From Anaerolineales bacterium (lineage in GTDB: Bacteria > Chloroflexota > Anaerolineae > Anaerolineales > E44-bin32), in assembly GCA_029210945.1 (NCBI GenBank), contig JARGGH010000007.1:1-64000 (forward strand): 64,000 bases of DNA, read 5' to 3'. Under the pieces are notes generated by a model. It was not told the DNA's origin. It saw nothing but the letters and a program-made list of their open reading frames with translations, and made no database searches. Shown here in pieces: positions 44,007 through 53,694 of this stretch; within the stretch, counting starts at the first letter, position 1; every line of letters starts with the position of its first letter. The position numbers and the translations under genes were made by a program.

Positions 44007-45485
44007 CTATTCCGGCAGCGTATAGATGATCTGATTCTCGGCCCTTGAAGAAGGCGAGGCGGGGACGATCTTCGAGCCCTTGGTCAACGTGCCTTCGTAG
44101 GGCGCGTCTCCGTAAGCCGTCATCCAACCATCAAGCACGAACGGGATCGTCCCCCCGGCCGGGATCCACTCACCGTTATAAAGGCGGGCGACATGGATGT
44201 GCGTGCCGGTCGCCCTGCCGCCCTCACATGAAGGGTGCCCCAGCAGATCACCCCGCGCGACGCTCCTGCCAGCCGGCACACGACCCTGCGTGGCGACATG
44301 GAAGAAGAACAGCACCCAACCGGTGCGGGCGTCGCCATCGCCGTCCAGATCCAGCACGACGGTGGCCTCTTCACTGCGGGCAATCACGCCGTCTTCCGGG
44401 GCGGTGAACCACTCATCCGAAGGCACACAACCCGTTTCTTCCGAAGGCGGGGCGAAGTCGAGCGCGCCGAGCGGCAGGCTTGTCCCCCAGGAGGGATGCG
44501 GGCCTCCAGTAAAATCCCACACCCGGTTGGGCGGAAATGGCAAAGACAGCTCGGGCTGCTGCAGGCTTCCGGGAATCAGGACCTGCTCGTTCTCAAACGG
44601 ATCCCCCCACAATTCGTAGTAGGTCTTGTAAAAACCGCCCGGGCTGACGGCCTGCTCAAATTCCGCTTTGCCATACATCCCGGCGAACAGCGACTGCAGC
44701 GCCACCGTGCCAGCGTTCTGCCATGGATCGGGCCGCAGGACGAGCCCGTCTGCCAGCACAATTTCCTTCATCGTGCCCGTGCGCCATCCGTAGTAGCCGT
44801 CGTTCAGGCGCTCTGCAGCCCAGGACAACTGCAGGTACAAACCGCGCCAGCGATAATCATCCACACCTAACGGGTAACGCAGGATCTCATCCGACACTTC
44901 CGCAATCGAGAGGGCCCCGCTCTGGTGTTCGAGCAGCGCTAACAGCAGCCGTGGGTTGATCGAGTAATAGTTCGAAATGACCTCGACGACGTTCCATGAC
45001 GTGCGCTGCTTATCATTCGCGTAGGATTCCATTCCGGCTAAGTAGCCCGGATGCGAGCGGATCTCAGCTTCGATGTCAACACCGATTGCTGTCGGACCAT
45101 TGACCACTTCGCTGTCGGGCAGGATTTTAAACGCCGGCCCAGTCAGGGGCACGTAGTACGCAGGGATGCGCATTGGGTATCCCGCCGGGAGTGTGGTGAC
45201 CGCCTCCGGCAGGCCTGGATTCTCGGCACGGATCTCAGCCACCGTAGTGTTAAAATGCGCCGCGAGGGCTTCCAGCGTATCGCCGTTCTGGGCGGTGTAG
45301 TCAAAAACCTCGCCAGGCGGAAACAGCCCGCGCGTGGGTATCGCAGTCGCATCTGGATCAATGTAGGTCTCCTCCGTCGCCGGCGTGGGCACAACTGCCG
45401 CAGGCGCGGCAGAACAGCCGGCCAGCAGCGAGGCAAGCAGAACTACAGCAATCACATACTTAGATTGTCGTCGGGAAACTATCAT
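44007..45485 (-). CDS. LysM/helical/M23 peptidase lipoprotein, copy 1
   Basis: A 492-residue lipoprotein (lipobox LLAGC). A LysM peptidoglycan-binding domain (about 63-105, YTAQNGDTLEALAAHFN) is followed by a helical domain (about 160-320) and an M23 metallopeptidase domain (about 330-460). Zinc ligands are expected at GGPHPSWG, LGALDFAPP and the last His of THIHVAR. The H-to-D spacing is longer than in classic HxxxD enzymes but shared by all three tandem copies. The helical part holds NPRLLLALLEHQSG, which resembles the start of a lysozyme-like or transglycosylase domain, with the glutamate as a candidate catalytic residue; this is inference. A DLDGDGDARTG loop sits in the peptidase hairpin. 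Last of three tandem paralogues, overlapping copy 2 by 4 nt. Confidence 0.85.
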   Translation of the reverse strand: MIVSRRQSKYVIAVVLLASLLAGCSAAPAAVVPTPATEETYIDPDATAIPTRGLFPPGEVFDYTAQNGDTLEALAAHFNTTVAEIRAENPGLPEAVTTLPAGYPMRIPAYYVPLTGPAFKILPDSEVVNGPTAIGVDIEAEIRSHPGYLAGMESYANDKQRTSWNVVEVISNYYSINPRLLLALLEHQSGALSIAEVSDEILRYPLGVDDYRWRGLYLQLSWAAERLNDGYYGWRTGTMKEIVLADGLVLRPDPWQNAGTVALQSLFAGMYGKAEFEQAVSPGGFYKTYYELWGDPFENEQVLIPGSLQQPELSLPFPPNRVWDFTGGPHPSWGTSLPLGALDFAPPSEETGCVPSDEWFTAPEDGVIARSEEATVVLDLDGDGDARTGWVLFFFHVATQGRVPAGRSVARGDLLGHPSCEGGRATGTHIHVARLYNGEWIPAGGTIPFVLDGWMTAYGDAPYEGTLTKGSKIVPASPSSRAENQIIYTLPE

Positions 45486-47065
45486 CGCGTGATAAGCGTC
45501 TCACGGGTTGCGCAGGTGCAGGCCAGCACCTCATCATCGCCGCGGACCAGCGCCCCTTGATAGGGCTTCGAGCCGGCCTGCGCCACCCAACCATCCAGAT
45601 TAAAAGGAATCGGTCCATCGGCAAGGATCCACTCACCATTGTACTTCCTGGCGAGGTGAATGTGGGTTCCGGTCGCGATCCCGCCCTCACAGGATGGGTG
45701 CCCGATCCGATCACCGGCAGCAACCAGATCCCCCTCTTGTACACGGCCATCTTCGGCAATGTGGAGATAGAGCAGCGCCCACCCGCTGTGCTCGCGCCCG
45801 TCGCCGTCCAGGTCCAGCACGACCACGCCGTCCTCGCTGCGCACAACGATCCCCGGCGCGGAGGCGGTCGCCCAATCCTCTGAAACGTAGCAGCCGGTGA
45901 CGCTCGCTGCCGGCGCGAAGTCGAGCGCAGCCCAGGCGCTCTCGCGCTCCCAGGCGCCGTGCGGCCCGCCGGTGAACGACCACAGGTGGCCTTCGATAAA
46001 TGGCAGGATCAAAGGCGGCTGCTCCACACCCGGCTCAAAGAGCGGATAATCATACGCCCATGGGTCGCCAAAAAAATCAATGTAGACGTTCAGCAACTGT
46101 TCGGACCCCCATTCTGCTTCCCAGTCTGACGATGACTGATCCAGCGCGAAGAAATACTGCAGCGCGACCGTGCCGGCGTTCAAGTCCGACGCCAATCGCA
46201 GTGCCGCGCCATCTTCAAAACGCAGCTCAGTGATCGTCCCCGAACGCCAGCCGTAATATCCGTTTCCGAGCTCATTCGCCAGCCAGGTCAGCTGCCGGTA
46301 CAGTCCCGGGATCTGCGGATCGATCATGCCCATCGGATACATGAACTCATCGCCCTCTGGTTTTTCCGGGTTGCTCAGCCAGCCGGCCTCGTATTCGAGC
46401 AACGCCAGCAGCAAGCGCGGGTTGACGGAGTTGTTGCGCGCCACCAGCGCGACCACCTCTGCACCGGTCCGCCACTTGCCATAGACGGTCTCGCGATAGC
46501 GTTTGAGATAGCCGGGTTGAGATTCCACGAAGGCGTCAATATCGAAGGAAGATGCATTCGGAGAAAAGACCATCTCTGAATCCGGGATCCAGCGCTCTTC
46601 GGGTGAAGTGTCCCCCAGCCGCTTCGGGATCAGCAGGATCTGTTCCGGATCGACCATGCGATGATCCTGCGGAAGCACGCCGGTCGAGGAGATTTCTTCC
46701 GGTAGAACCCCAAAACGGATGGCGACCGATTTCAGGCTGTCGCCGGGCTGCGCTTCATAGACCAGCGTCTGCGGCTCCTCCGTTCCCACCGCACCGGACG
46801 TAGGTGTCGCGGGGAATGTGGGCGAGACAACCGGCTCGGGTTGCGCGGGGGTCTTCGTGGCTGGCAGCGCGGTCGGGATCGGAAGGGTCAGTGTAGGAGG
46901 ATCGTCGATCCCGGTGGGGATGAGGGTAGGCGAGGGCAGGCCACCTGAACCGATGGCGGCGGAAGGGGCGACGTTTGCGCGCGCGCATGCAAGCATCGCA
47001 AAACCCACCGCGATCAAGGCCACCAATGCCCGTTTATCCAGCGTCCGTCTCTGCCCGGTCATCAT
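45482..47065 (-). CDS. LysM/helical/M23 peptidase lipoprotein, copy 2
   Basis: A 527-residue paralogue of its neighbours. The start is placed at ATG 47065 because AGGTGA lies 4 nt upstream and only 4 bp separate it from the copy 3 stop. The signal peptide ends at FAMLAC; a PT-rich linker precedes LysM (about 105-145, YEAQPGDSLKSVAIRFG). The helical domain contains NPRLLLALLEYEAGW and the M23 domain contains GGPHGAWE, WAALDFAPA and THIHLAR. The calcium-type loop reads DLDGDGREHSG. All predicted zinc ligands are present. Likely peptidoglycan endopeptidase in the cell wall. Divergence between copies suggests old duplications with some division of roles. Confidence 0.85.
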   Translation of the reverse strand: MMTGQRRTLDKRALVALIAVGFAMLACARANVAPSAAIGSGGLPSPTLIPTGIDDPPTLTLPIPTALPATKTPAQPEPVVSPTFPATPTSGAVGTEEPQTLVYEAQPGDSLKSVAIRFGVLPEEISSTGVLPQDHRMVDPEQILLIPKRLGDTSPEERWIPDSEMVFSPNASSFDIDAFVESQPGYLKRYRETVYGKWRTGAEVVALVARNNSVNPRLLLALLEYEAGWLSNPEKPEGDEFMYPMGMIDPQIPGLYRQLTWLANELGNGYYGWRSGTITELRFEDGAALRLASDLNAGTVALQYFFALDQSSSDWEAEWGSEQLLNVYIDFFGDPWAYDYPLFEPGVEQPPLILPFIEGHLWSFTGGPHGAWERESAWAALDFAPAASVTGCYVSEDWATASAPGIVVRSEDGVVVLDLDGDGREHSGWALLYLHIAEDGRVQEGDLVAAGDRIGHPSCEGGIATGTHIHLARKYNGEWILADGPIPFNLDGWVAQAGSKPYQGALVRGDDEVLACTCATRETLITR

Positions 47066-47069
47066 TCGT

Positions 47070-48707
47070 TCACCTGGTGATCTGGTTGTCCTCGTTGCGA
47101 CAGGCACAGGCTTCGTAGCGGTCCGTGCCTTTGCTCAGATAGCCATCATACGGCGTCCCGGTGCCTGACGCTACCCAGCCATCGAGAATAAATTCTATCG
47201 GCCCATCCGCGGATATCCACTCCCCGTGATACTTCCGGGCGATGTGCAGGTGCGTTCCCGTGGTTACCCCGCCCTCGCAGGAGGGATGGCCGATCCGATC
47301 ACCGGCGCGCAACACTGTCCCGGTCTGAACGCGGTCCCAGCTCTCAACGTGCATATACAATAAAACCCAGCCCGTTTGTTCATACCCATCCATATCAAGA
47401 TCCAGCAGCACCGTACCCTCGTCTACACGGACAACCAGCCCATCGGCGGCTGCCACCACCCACTCATCCGACTGGACACAGCCATAAGCGAATCCGGGCG
47501 GCGCGAAATCGAGTGCACCCCAGGCTGCCCACTCACCCCAGGCGCTGTGCGGCCCGCCGGTAAATGACCAGGTCTTACCTTCTTCGAACGGGAGTTGAAG
47601 CGGGGGTTGCTTCAGATCGGGTGGGACCAATGGCTCAACTGCCCGCTGGAACGGGTTTCCGTACAGCGCTTGATAAAAACTAAAGAATCCTCCCTCGGAG
47701 ACGATCTCTCTCCATGCACCTGACGGATAAAGCTGCGCAAAGAGATACTGAACCGCGGCCGTACCGGCGTTAATTCCCTTCCCCGGTGGAATATACGCCC
47801 CATCACCGGTTATCATCGGCCCCGCCCAACCCGCCTTCCACAAATAATAGCCATGGTTGAGTTGATCGGCAGCCCACGATAGCTGTGACCACAACCCCTC
47901 CCAGGTATAGGCCACATATCCCATCGGGTAGGTCCGCTCAATGCCGGTCACCTGCGGTTGGGACAGCCATCCCGACTGGTACTCCAGCAGCGCCAGCAGC
48001 AGGCGCGGCGAGACGGAGTAACGCTCGGCGACCAATTGCACGATCGAGGCGCCTCCCATTTCGACCCCCTCGACCTCTTCAACATAGAGGTCCAGCAAGC
48101 CGCCCCGCGCTCGAATCTCAGCAAAATGGTCGAACGTAAGGCTCGTCGGGCCGTATACGAGATCCGAATCCGGGATGATCTTAAAAGCGGGTCCAGGCTC
48201 TTGAGGGCTAGGAGCCGGGATCAGCAAGAGCTGTCCCACGGACAGGAAGTCAGGGTTGAGCAGATCGTTGGCGCGCTTCACCATCGTGCCTGAGACGCCG
48301 AATCTCCCTGCGATGACGTTCAGCGAATCGCCGGGGTGCACAACGTACCACTCTTGCTCTGTGCGAACAGGTGGCGGATCACGGAATGGGTCAGGGGTGG
48401 GTGTGCCGGCAAAGGCCACGGTGGGAATTTGGGTGGGACTCGTTTGAGGAAGCAGATCCAAGGTTTCTTCTGCCTCTGAAACGCGGTCATCAATCGGGGC
48501 GATCAAGCCGACCCACGGCTCAACCAGCTGTTCGTCCGTTGCAGCAGCTTCAGGGCTGCGACAGCTTGCGACCAGCAAGACGAACGGCAAGATCGACGCA
48601 CACAACAAAAAACGGGAGCGAGCATGCGCTTCCAAATTTTGCCGGACGATCAGACCGGTCGTAGGCAATAAACTCAGAGAAGTCAGAGTTGGCATATTTT
48701 TCCGCAT
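47070..48707 (-). CDS. LysM/helical/M23 peptidase lipoprotein, copy 3
   Basis: A 545-residue paralogue and first gene of the triple. The start at ATG 48707 has AAGG 8 nt upstream; an ATG 33 bp further upstream lacks a ribosome-binding site. The signal peptide ends VASC. LysM (about 115-160) contains YVVHPGDSLNVIAGRFGVSG. The helical domain contains NPRLLLALLEYQSGW, and M23 contains GGPHSAWG, WGALDFAPP and THLHIARKYHGEW. The loop in the peptidase hairpin reads DLDMDGYEQTG. It follows the GNAT gene by 45 bp, so it may be read with the nucleotidyltransferase operon. Confidence 0.85.
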   Translation of the reverse strand: MRKNMPTLTSLSLLPTTGLIVRQNLEAHARSRFLLCASILPFVLLVASCRSPEAAATDEQLVEPWVGLIAPIDDRVSEAEETLDLLPQTSPTQIPTVAFAGTPTPDPFRDPPPVRTEQEWYVVHPGDSLNVIAGRFGVSGTMVKRANDLLNPDFLSVGQLLLIPAPSPQEPGPAFKIIPDSDLVYGPTSLTFDHFAEIRARGGLLDLYVEEVEGVEMGGASIVQLVAERYSVSPRLLLALLEYQSGWLSQPQVTGIERTYPMGYVAYTWEGLWSQLSWAADQLNHGYYLWKAGWAGPMITGDGAYIPPGKGINAGTAAVQYLFAQLYPSGAWREIVSEGGFFSFYQALYGNPFQRAVEPLVPPDLKQPPLQLPFEEGKTWSFTGGPHSAWGEWAAWGALDFAPPGFAYGCVQSDEWVVAAADGLVVRVDEGTVLLDLDMDGYEQTGWVLLYMHVESWDRVQTGTVLRAGDRIGHPSCEGGVTTGTHLHIARKYHGEWISADGPIEFILDGWVASGTGTPYDGYLSKGTDRYEACACRNEDNQITR

Positions 48708-48752
48708 GGATGAAACCTTGGTTGAGGTTTCAAGTTCCATGCCAGTGAAAGG

Positions 48753-49280
48753 TTAATCGCGGGGCGCGTTCCCGTAACGCAGCGCCTTGACCATGACGTA
48801 AGCTGGCTCAGAAATATGCCTCAATCTGCCGCGATGATCCACATAAGACCACTCACCGGGATCTTCGCTGTACACACTGTAACCGTGCTGCCGGTACAGC
48901 TGCTGCGCGCGGAGATTCGCTTTCGCAACCGAGATGACCGCATTTGCATAGTTTCGGTCCACCAGCGCCGCTTCCGCCGTCCACAGCAGCCGTGAACCGA
49001 TGCCCTGATTCCGAAAATGGGGTTTCACACGGAATGAGTGAAAGTAGCCCGTCCGGGCGCCGCCAAACGAGGACTTCCAGATCGAGTGCAGGTGCACGAA
49101 CAACTGACCGACAACCTGATCGGTCGCCTCCGCCACAAAGATCATGCGGCGGTCGCGCTGGGCTTCACGCAGCGCCTGCCGATAAACCCGGCGGAAATGA
49201 GCGTATTTGCCGTCCCATTCGAGCGCATCGAGATCAGATTCTGTCGCTGTGCGGATGCGCACCCCGAGCGTATCAACCAT
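48753..49280 (-). CDS. GNAT family N-acetyltransferase
   Basis: A 175-residue acetyltransferase. The acetyl-CoA motif A region reads VKPHFRNQGIGSRLLWTAEA (R/Q-x-x-G-x-G/A pattern), preceded by the beta-4 strand FHSFRV, and followed by AKANLRAQQLYRQHGY (motif B). Substrate is unknown. The start is set at ATG 49280, overlapping the upstream gene by 8 nt; a longer frame reading into that gene is antisense-frame noise. Confidence 0.85.
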   Translation of the reverse strand: MVDTLGVRIRTATESDLDALEWDGKYAHFRRVYRQALREAQRDRRMIFVAEATDQVVGQLFVHLHSIWKSSFGGARTGYFHSFRVKPHFRNQGIGSRLLWTAEAALVDRNYANAVISVAKANLRAQQLYRQHGYSVYSEDPGEWSYVDHRGRLRHISEPAYVMVKALRYGNAPRD

Positions 49281-51909
49281 CTTGTCCAGCCTCCTCCAGC
49301 ATCGTCTCCAACAGGTTGTGTTCCTCCTCCGGACTCTGGATCTTGCCATCCAACCAGGCGTCCCGTAGCGAGCCGAGGATCTGAGTATAGCGAGGGCCCG
49401 GATCCAGCCCTTTCGCCCACAGCGCGTCCCCATCGATAGTCGGCGAGATAAAACGCCATGTTGCAAGATAGTCCTCAATCGCCTGGCGGAGATCCACTCT
49501 GCCTTCGAGGCTGAGCCACGCAGCCACAAGTGCCCGCTCAGGATAGAGATCGAATATGCGGACGAATTCGCTCGTGGGTGTGCCCCGCCCGAGCGTATCG
49601 ACAACCCGGTAGAGCTGGCATACGGCAAGAATATCCTCCCGCAGCGAGCCCGGGAAGGCTAAGCGCTCCGCGATCTGCAGAGCGCGATCCGGATCCAATT
49701 CAACAAACCACACAGCATAGAGCAGGTAGGCGCGCTCAGGGACTTCATTCAACTGCCAGCGCTCAGGCGGCTCAAGCGCAAGGGCGCTAACAAACCGACC
49801 GCGAACCTCCCTATTCCAGGGTAAGGAAGGATGAATCGCACCCAGCAGACCGAGATCACCCAGGCGGTCCATGATCTCGAGGAGTTCATCCTCTTCAAAG
49901 ATTAGATCGATCTCGCTGCGGATGCGCTCTCCGCTCACTCGATCAAGGAGCGGCAGCGCCTCTTCAAGCAGTTCGAGCGTACGCGCTTCAATCTTGAAGC
50001 CCAGGCGCTGTTCAAGCCTGACGGCGCGCAGCATGCGCGTCGGGTCATCCATGAAACTCAGCGAATGCAGCACACGGATCCTGCCCTCGCGCAGGTCGCG
50101 CCCCCCACCCCAGTGGTCGAGAAGCTGGCCATAGTGCGAACCGTCCAGGCGCAAGGCCAGGGTGTTGATCGTGAAGTCCCGGCGGTGAAGATCGAGTTTA
50201 ATGCTCCCGCTGCGCACAGACGGCAGCGCGGTTGGATGGGGGTAAAACTCGGTCCGGGCGCTGACGAAATCGAGCGTTTTAGGGAGTTCATTTGCATCGT
50301 ACGCTTCGAGATCTAAACGTCCGAGCAGCGCTTTATGGTCCGCTTCAATGCTCCACTTTGCCGTGCCGAATCTGCGGTGGCTGCTCACGCGACCGCCATA
50401 TTTCTCGGCCAGCGATTGCGCCAATCCGATCGCATCGCCCTCGACAACCAGATCGTAATCTACGCTCGGCTCGCCCAGGATGAGATCGCGCACAAACCCG
50501 CCGACGATGTAGAGCGCATCCTTGCGTGCCTCCGCCTCTGCCGCCACGCATTGGAGCAGCTTCAGCCGCTCTTCGGGCAGCGCGGTTTCCAGATTCGCGG
50601 CGAGCGTGGGACGTGGTTGGCGTTCATCCAGGCTGCCCAGCGCGTTGAGCAGATCGGTGCGCGTGACGATGCCGATGATCTCCTCACTCTGGGCGTCCTT
50701 GACTGGAACCTGGCCCCAGCCATGCTCGATCATCAACTTCTGCAAGTGGTGGATCGAATCATCCTCACTGACAGTGACATCACCGGCTTGCATGACGCGC
50801 AAGATCGGCTCATCCTGAAGTCCATGTGACATTGCCCGGTCGACTGCCCTGCGGGTGAGCAACCCGAGCACCTTGCCCCGCTCCACGACCGGGTAGCCTT
50901 CGTGTCCGAAGCGCTGCATGAGCTCGGCGGCTTCACTGATTTTTTCGTCAGGTTTGAGGAGCTGCGGGTCGCGCGACATGATCTCCTCGACCGTCGCCGC
51001 CGGCTCGATCGCCTGCACCAGCCTCCCCTGCAGATCCTCACGAACATCGCTCAACGTACGGCCACGAATCAACGCCGCGGCGGCGCGATCATGCCCACCG
51101 CCGCCGAACTGTTCGGCGATAGAACCCACATCCAGCGCGCTGGTGGTCGAACGCGCCACCATCTGGACGCTGTCATCCATCTCCACCAGCACGAACAAGC
51201 CTTCAGGGTCGTAAACATCGCGCAGTTTGTGTGCCAGGGTAGAAATCTCCTCCACCAAGTCACCAGCTTGTCCCGTGGCGATCACGACTTTCAACCCCTG
51301 GAAGTCGATCGTTTCGGCGTTTTCAAGCAAGCGATCGTAGAGTGCTCGTTGGCCATTAGAGAGCGGATGATTCAAGAAATCAGAGGCCAGATTCAGATCG
51401 GCGTTGTTCTCAACCAGCCAGGCGCTGGAGCGGATGTCGCGCGGCGTTGTGCCGGCGTAGGATAGCGATCCGGTATCCTCGTAGATCCCGAGCAGCAGGA
51501 GCGTGGATTGAACCATATCCGGTGCGATACCCATCTCCTGCAGCTCTTCGACCAGCAACGTCGTCGTGGCGCCGATCTCCTCAACGTGCCAGCTCCAACC
51601 GCTTTCCAGCCGATCACCCAACGGGTGGTGGTCGATCAAATGTACTTCCGTGTCGCCGGACATACCTTTAATCGATGGGGGCGATTGCGTGTCGACGACG
51701 GTGATCCGATCGATCGGTCTGCGCGCCCAGTCCCCCATTCGGAGGAAGGGAAGCGCCTCTCCGTAGAGGGTTACGAACGCCCGCACATTTCGGTTCAGAC
51801 GACGCGGCAGCAGCGGCTGAACGTCTTGATCCATTAACCAGACGCCCAACATGCTCGCGACGGCGTCAAAATCAGCCTGTTCGTGCGTGCAAACGATGTG
51901 CATGCTCAT
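49273..51909 (-). CDS. DHH-CBS-CBS-tRNA nucleotidyltransferase/poly(A) polymerase fusion
   Basis: An 878-residue multidomain protein. Residues 1-310 are a DHH/DHHA1 phosphoesterase (CTHEQADFDAVAS, DHHPLGD, GGGGHDRAAAALIRG). Two CBS domains (about 315-425) follow, then a class II nucleotidyltransferase (about 450-878) with YIVGGFVRDLILG, the catalytic DYDLV and the RRDFTINTLAL, DPTRMLRAVRLEQRLGF segments of the CCA-adding/poly(A) polymerase family. The same fusion is known in several phyla, including Aquifex-type A-adding enzymes. It likely adds A or CCA to RNA 3' ends, with the DHH part trimming and the CBS pair sensing adenylates, but activity cannot be settled from sequence. It starts ATG at 51909. 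Confidence 0.9.
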   Translation of the reverse strand: MSMHIVCTHEQADFDAVASMLGVWLMDQDVQPLLPRRLNRNVRAFVTLYGEALPFLRMGDWARRPIDRITVVDTQSPPSIKGMSGDTEVHLIDHHPLGDRLESGWSWHVEEIGATTTLLVEELQEMGIAPDMVQSTLLLLGIYEDTGSLSYAGTTPRDIRSSAWLVENNADLNLASDFLNHPLSNGQRALYDRLLENAETIDFQGLKVVIATGQAGDLVEEISTLAHKLRDVYDPEGLFVLVEMDDSVQMVARSTTSALDVGSIAEQFGGGGHDRAAAALIRGRTLSDVREDLQGRLVQAIEPAATVEEIMSRDPQLLKPDEKISEAAELMQRFGHEGYPVVERGKVLGLLTRRAVDRAMSHGLQDEPILRVMQAGDVTVSEDDSIHHLQKLMIEHGWGQVPVKDAQSEEIIGIVTRTDLLNALGSLDERQPRPTLAANLETALPEERLKLLQCVAAEAEARKDALYIVGGFVRDLILGEPSVDYDLVVEGDAIGLAQSLAEKYGGRVSSHRRFGTAKWSIEADHKALLGRLDLEAYDANELPKTLDFVSARTEFYPHPTALPSVRSGSIKLDLHRRDFTINTLALRLDGSHYGQLLDHWGGGRDLREGRIRVLHSLSFMDDPTRMLRAVRLEQRLGFKIEARTLELLEEALPLLDRVSGERIRSEIDLIFEEDELLEIMDRLGDLGLLGAIHPSLPWNREVRGRFVSALALEPPERWQLNEVPERAYLLYAVWFVELDPDRALQIAERLAFPGSLREDILAVCQLYRVVDTLGRGTPTSEFVRIFDLYPERALVAAWLSLEGRVDLRQAIEDYLATWRFISPTIDGDALWAKGLDPGPRYTQILGSLRDAWLDGKIQSPEEEHNLLETMLEEAGQDG

Positions 51910-52115
51910 GCCAATCTACAATCTGTGTCATGCCGCCGCGATTATACAACGAGGGTTGGTCTCCCTGCCCAGCGGATAGGCTTCAATTTAAACATCTCTC
52001 AGGTCGGGCGTGGCGATCCCTTTGAAGGCTTCGGGCCGCACAATCACCCCCACAACGATGCATGGGAACTCCGGTTCCATCACAATCTGAGAGGGAAAGT
52101 GTCGCGCAGGGTTGC

Positions 52116-53465
52116 TCAGGGAGCTGCCGGGGTTGCGGTGGGAATTCGGGTGACCGGTAAGCCGAGACTTTCCTGAGCGATGTTCAATGCGAATTCCGGT
52201 ATCGAACCTTTCAAGACCACATTGGAGACAGCAACTTCCAATTCATCCAACAGTTCCTGATCAGAAAAATCGAGCGGCCAGGGAACCCCCGTCCTCAGCA
52301 TGGCCGAACTCTCAACCATCAGTGGGTCATCAAGCTCTGTCGAGGCGACAACCGGAATGTGGCCCGCTTTCGCAGGATCTGCCAACCGCGCTTGCGCCTT
52401 CGTTGAAAGCATATAACGCGCAAAGGCCCACGCCGCTTCCATGTTCCTCGTCGGGGATCCGGCAGCAATATAGATATTCTCGGTCCAGGTGAACCCTCTC
52501 AGAGGCAGGGACTGCACGGTATGCACCGGCCAGGGATCGACAGCCAGGTTTGCCGCTCCTAACGCCGCGCGCAGTTCGGGGCGCCGCTCGGCCAGGTCGA
52601 TCAGCCAGGGGCTGCTGCCGGAGAGAAAAGCCTCGAAATCCTGTTCTGAATCAAAGACAATTTGCGCATCGACCGAAAGGTCCCTCAAGAGTTCAAGCCA
52701 ACACAACCCAACCGGCCCCCAGAACTGCGCGCGGTTGGAAAGATCCTCGGGATGGCCGCCACAGGTAGCCAGAAATCCGCCGCTGAACGTAAATCCGAAG
52801 TCCAGACTGGTCTCGATCCCCTCCTGGGCAGCAAAAGTGCGTTGATCTTCAGTCCATTCGGTGACTGATGCAGGTGAATCTTCAACCAACGCCCGGTTCT
52901 GGTATAGCAGCACGCCCTTCATCTCAAGCGGCAAGCCAAAGACAACGAAATCGGTCCGTGCCTGTGTCCACGCGACAGGATAGATATCCTGCTCAATCTC
53001 GGCATCGATCAAGGCCCCGAGATCCTGCAGGTCACCCTGAGCGTACAGCTGCGGTCCCCATTGTGACGGGCCGATTAAAATCGTCGGCCGTCTGCCTTGT
53101 GGGGCGAGTGTCTGGTATGCCTCCAGCAGCTGATCCTGTGGGTAGTAGACCAGCGCAAAGGCGATATCCGGGTTAGAGGCCGTGAACGCGTCGATCACTT
53201 CTCGCAAGCTCTCCAATTCAAGTGGATCGTAGGACATCCAGATGACGACCTCTCCCTGGACAGTGGTGTCTGGAACTGGGCTGGGTGTGGGAAGATATGC
53301 TGGGGTAAGGGTGGGAAGCCCCGGCTCGGATTCAGGCTGGGTTTGGGCGCCATCGTCCGGCACGTTCGCCGCGCACGCGCTCACCCCGGCCACAAGCAGA
53401 ATGATCAGGAAGGGCTTCCGGATCTGGGAAATTCCGCGCTGGATGACATCGAATCTGGATTTCAT
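52116..53465 (-). CDS. Extracellular solute-binding lipoprotein (family 1)
   Basis: A 449-residue substrate-binding lipoprotein (lipobox VSAC) with a TP-rich linker (about 40-70) before the binding domain, which opens with GEVVIWMSYDPLELESLREVI and contains the ENIYIAAGSPTRNMEAAWAFARYMLS block found in UgpB/MalE-type proteins. It is unlike the duplicated protein at the left edge. No permease or ATPase gene is adjacent, so it either shares a transporter encoded elsewhere or is an orphan. A perfect 15-bp palindrome lies 45 bp upstream. Substrate unknown. Confidence 0.82.
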   Translation of the reverse strand: MKSRFDVIQRGISQIRKPFLIILLVAGVSACAANVPDDGAQTQPESEPGLPTLTPAYLPTPSPVPDTTVQGEVVIWMSYDPLELESLREVIDAFTASNPDIAFALVYYPQDQLLEAYQTLAPQGRRPTILIGPSQWGPQLYAQGDLQDLGALIDAEIEQDIYPVAWTQARTDFVVFGLPLEMKGVLLYQNRALVEDSPASVTEWTEDQRTFAAQEGIETSLDFGFTFSGGFLATCGGHPEDLSNRAQFWGPVGLCWLELLRDLSVDAQIVFDSEQDFEAFLSGSSPWLIDLAERRPELRAALGAANLAVDPWPVHTVQSLPLRGFTWTENIYIAAGSPTRNMEAAWAFARYMLSTKAQARLADPAKAGHIPVVASTELDDPLMVESSAMLRTGVPWPLDFSDQELLDELEVAVSNVVLKGSIPEFALNIAQESLGLPVTRIPTATPAAP

Positions 53466-53510
53466 GGCATTAATCGGGAACGCCCATCTGTGCGTTGTCG
53501 ACCCGTTTTG

Positions 53511-53525
53511 TTGATATCATATCAA
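53511..53525. promoter_or_regulatory. Perfect palindrome upstream of the solute-binding gene
   Basis: TTGATAT-C-ATATCAA, 7-bp arms around one base, centred 53 bp before the start codon. Candidate operator for an unidentified regulator. Confidence 0.4.
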
Positions 53526-53694
53526 GAGGCGAGTGTACCATACCCTGTTCACCCGGTACCGCTCACCGAGCAAATATGCTGCAGACCGTCAAATAGAGTC
53601 GTTGAACACGCAAATTAATGCTCAAAGGACCCGAAAGTGCACCCTCGCGATGAACACGCACCGCGAGTGTAAGCGATGATTCCGGAAACAGTAA

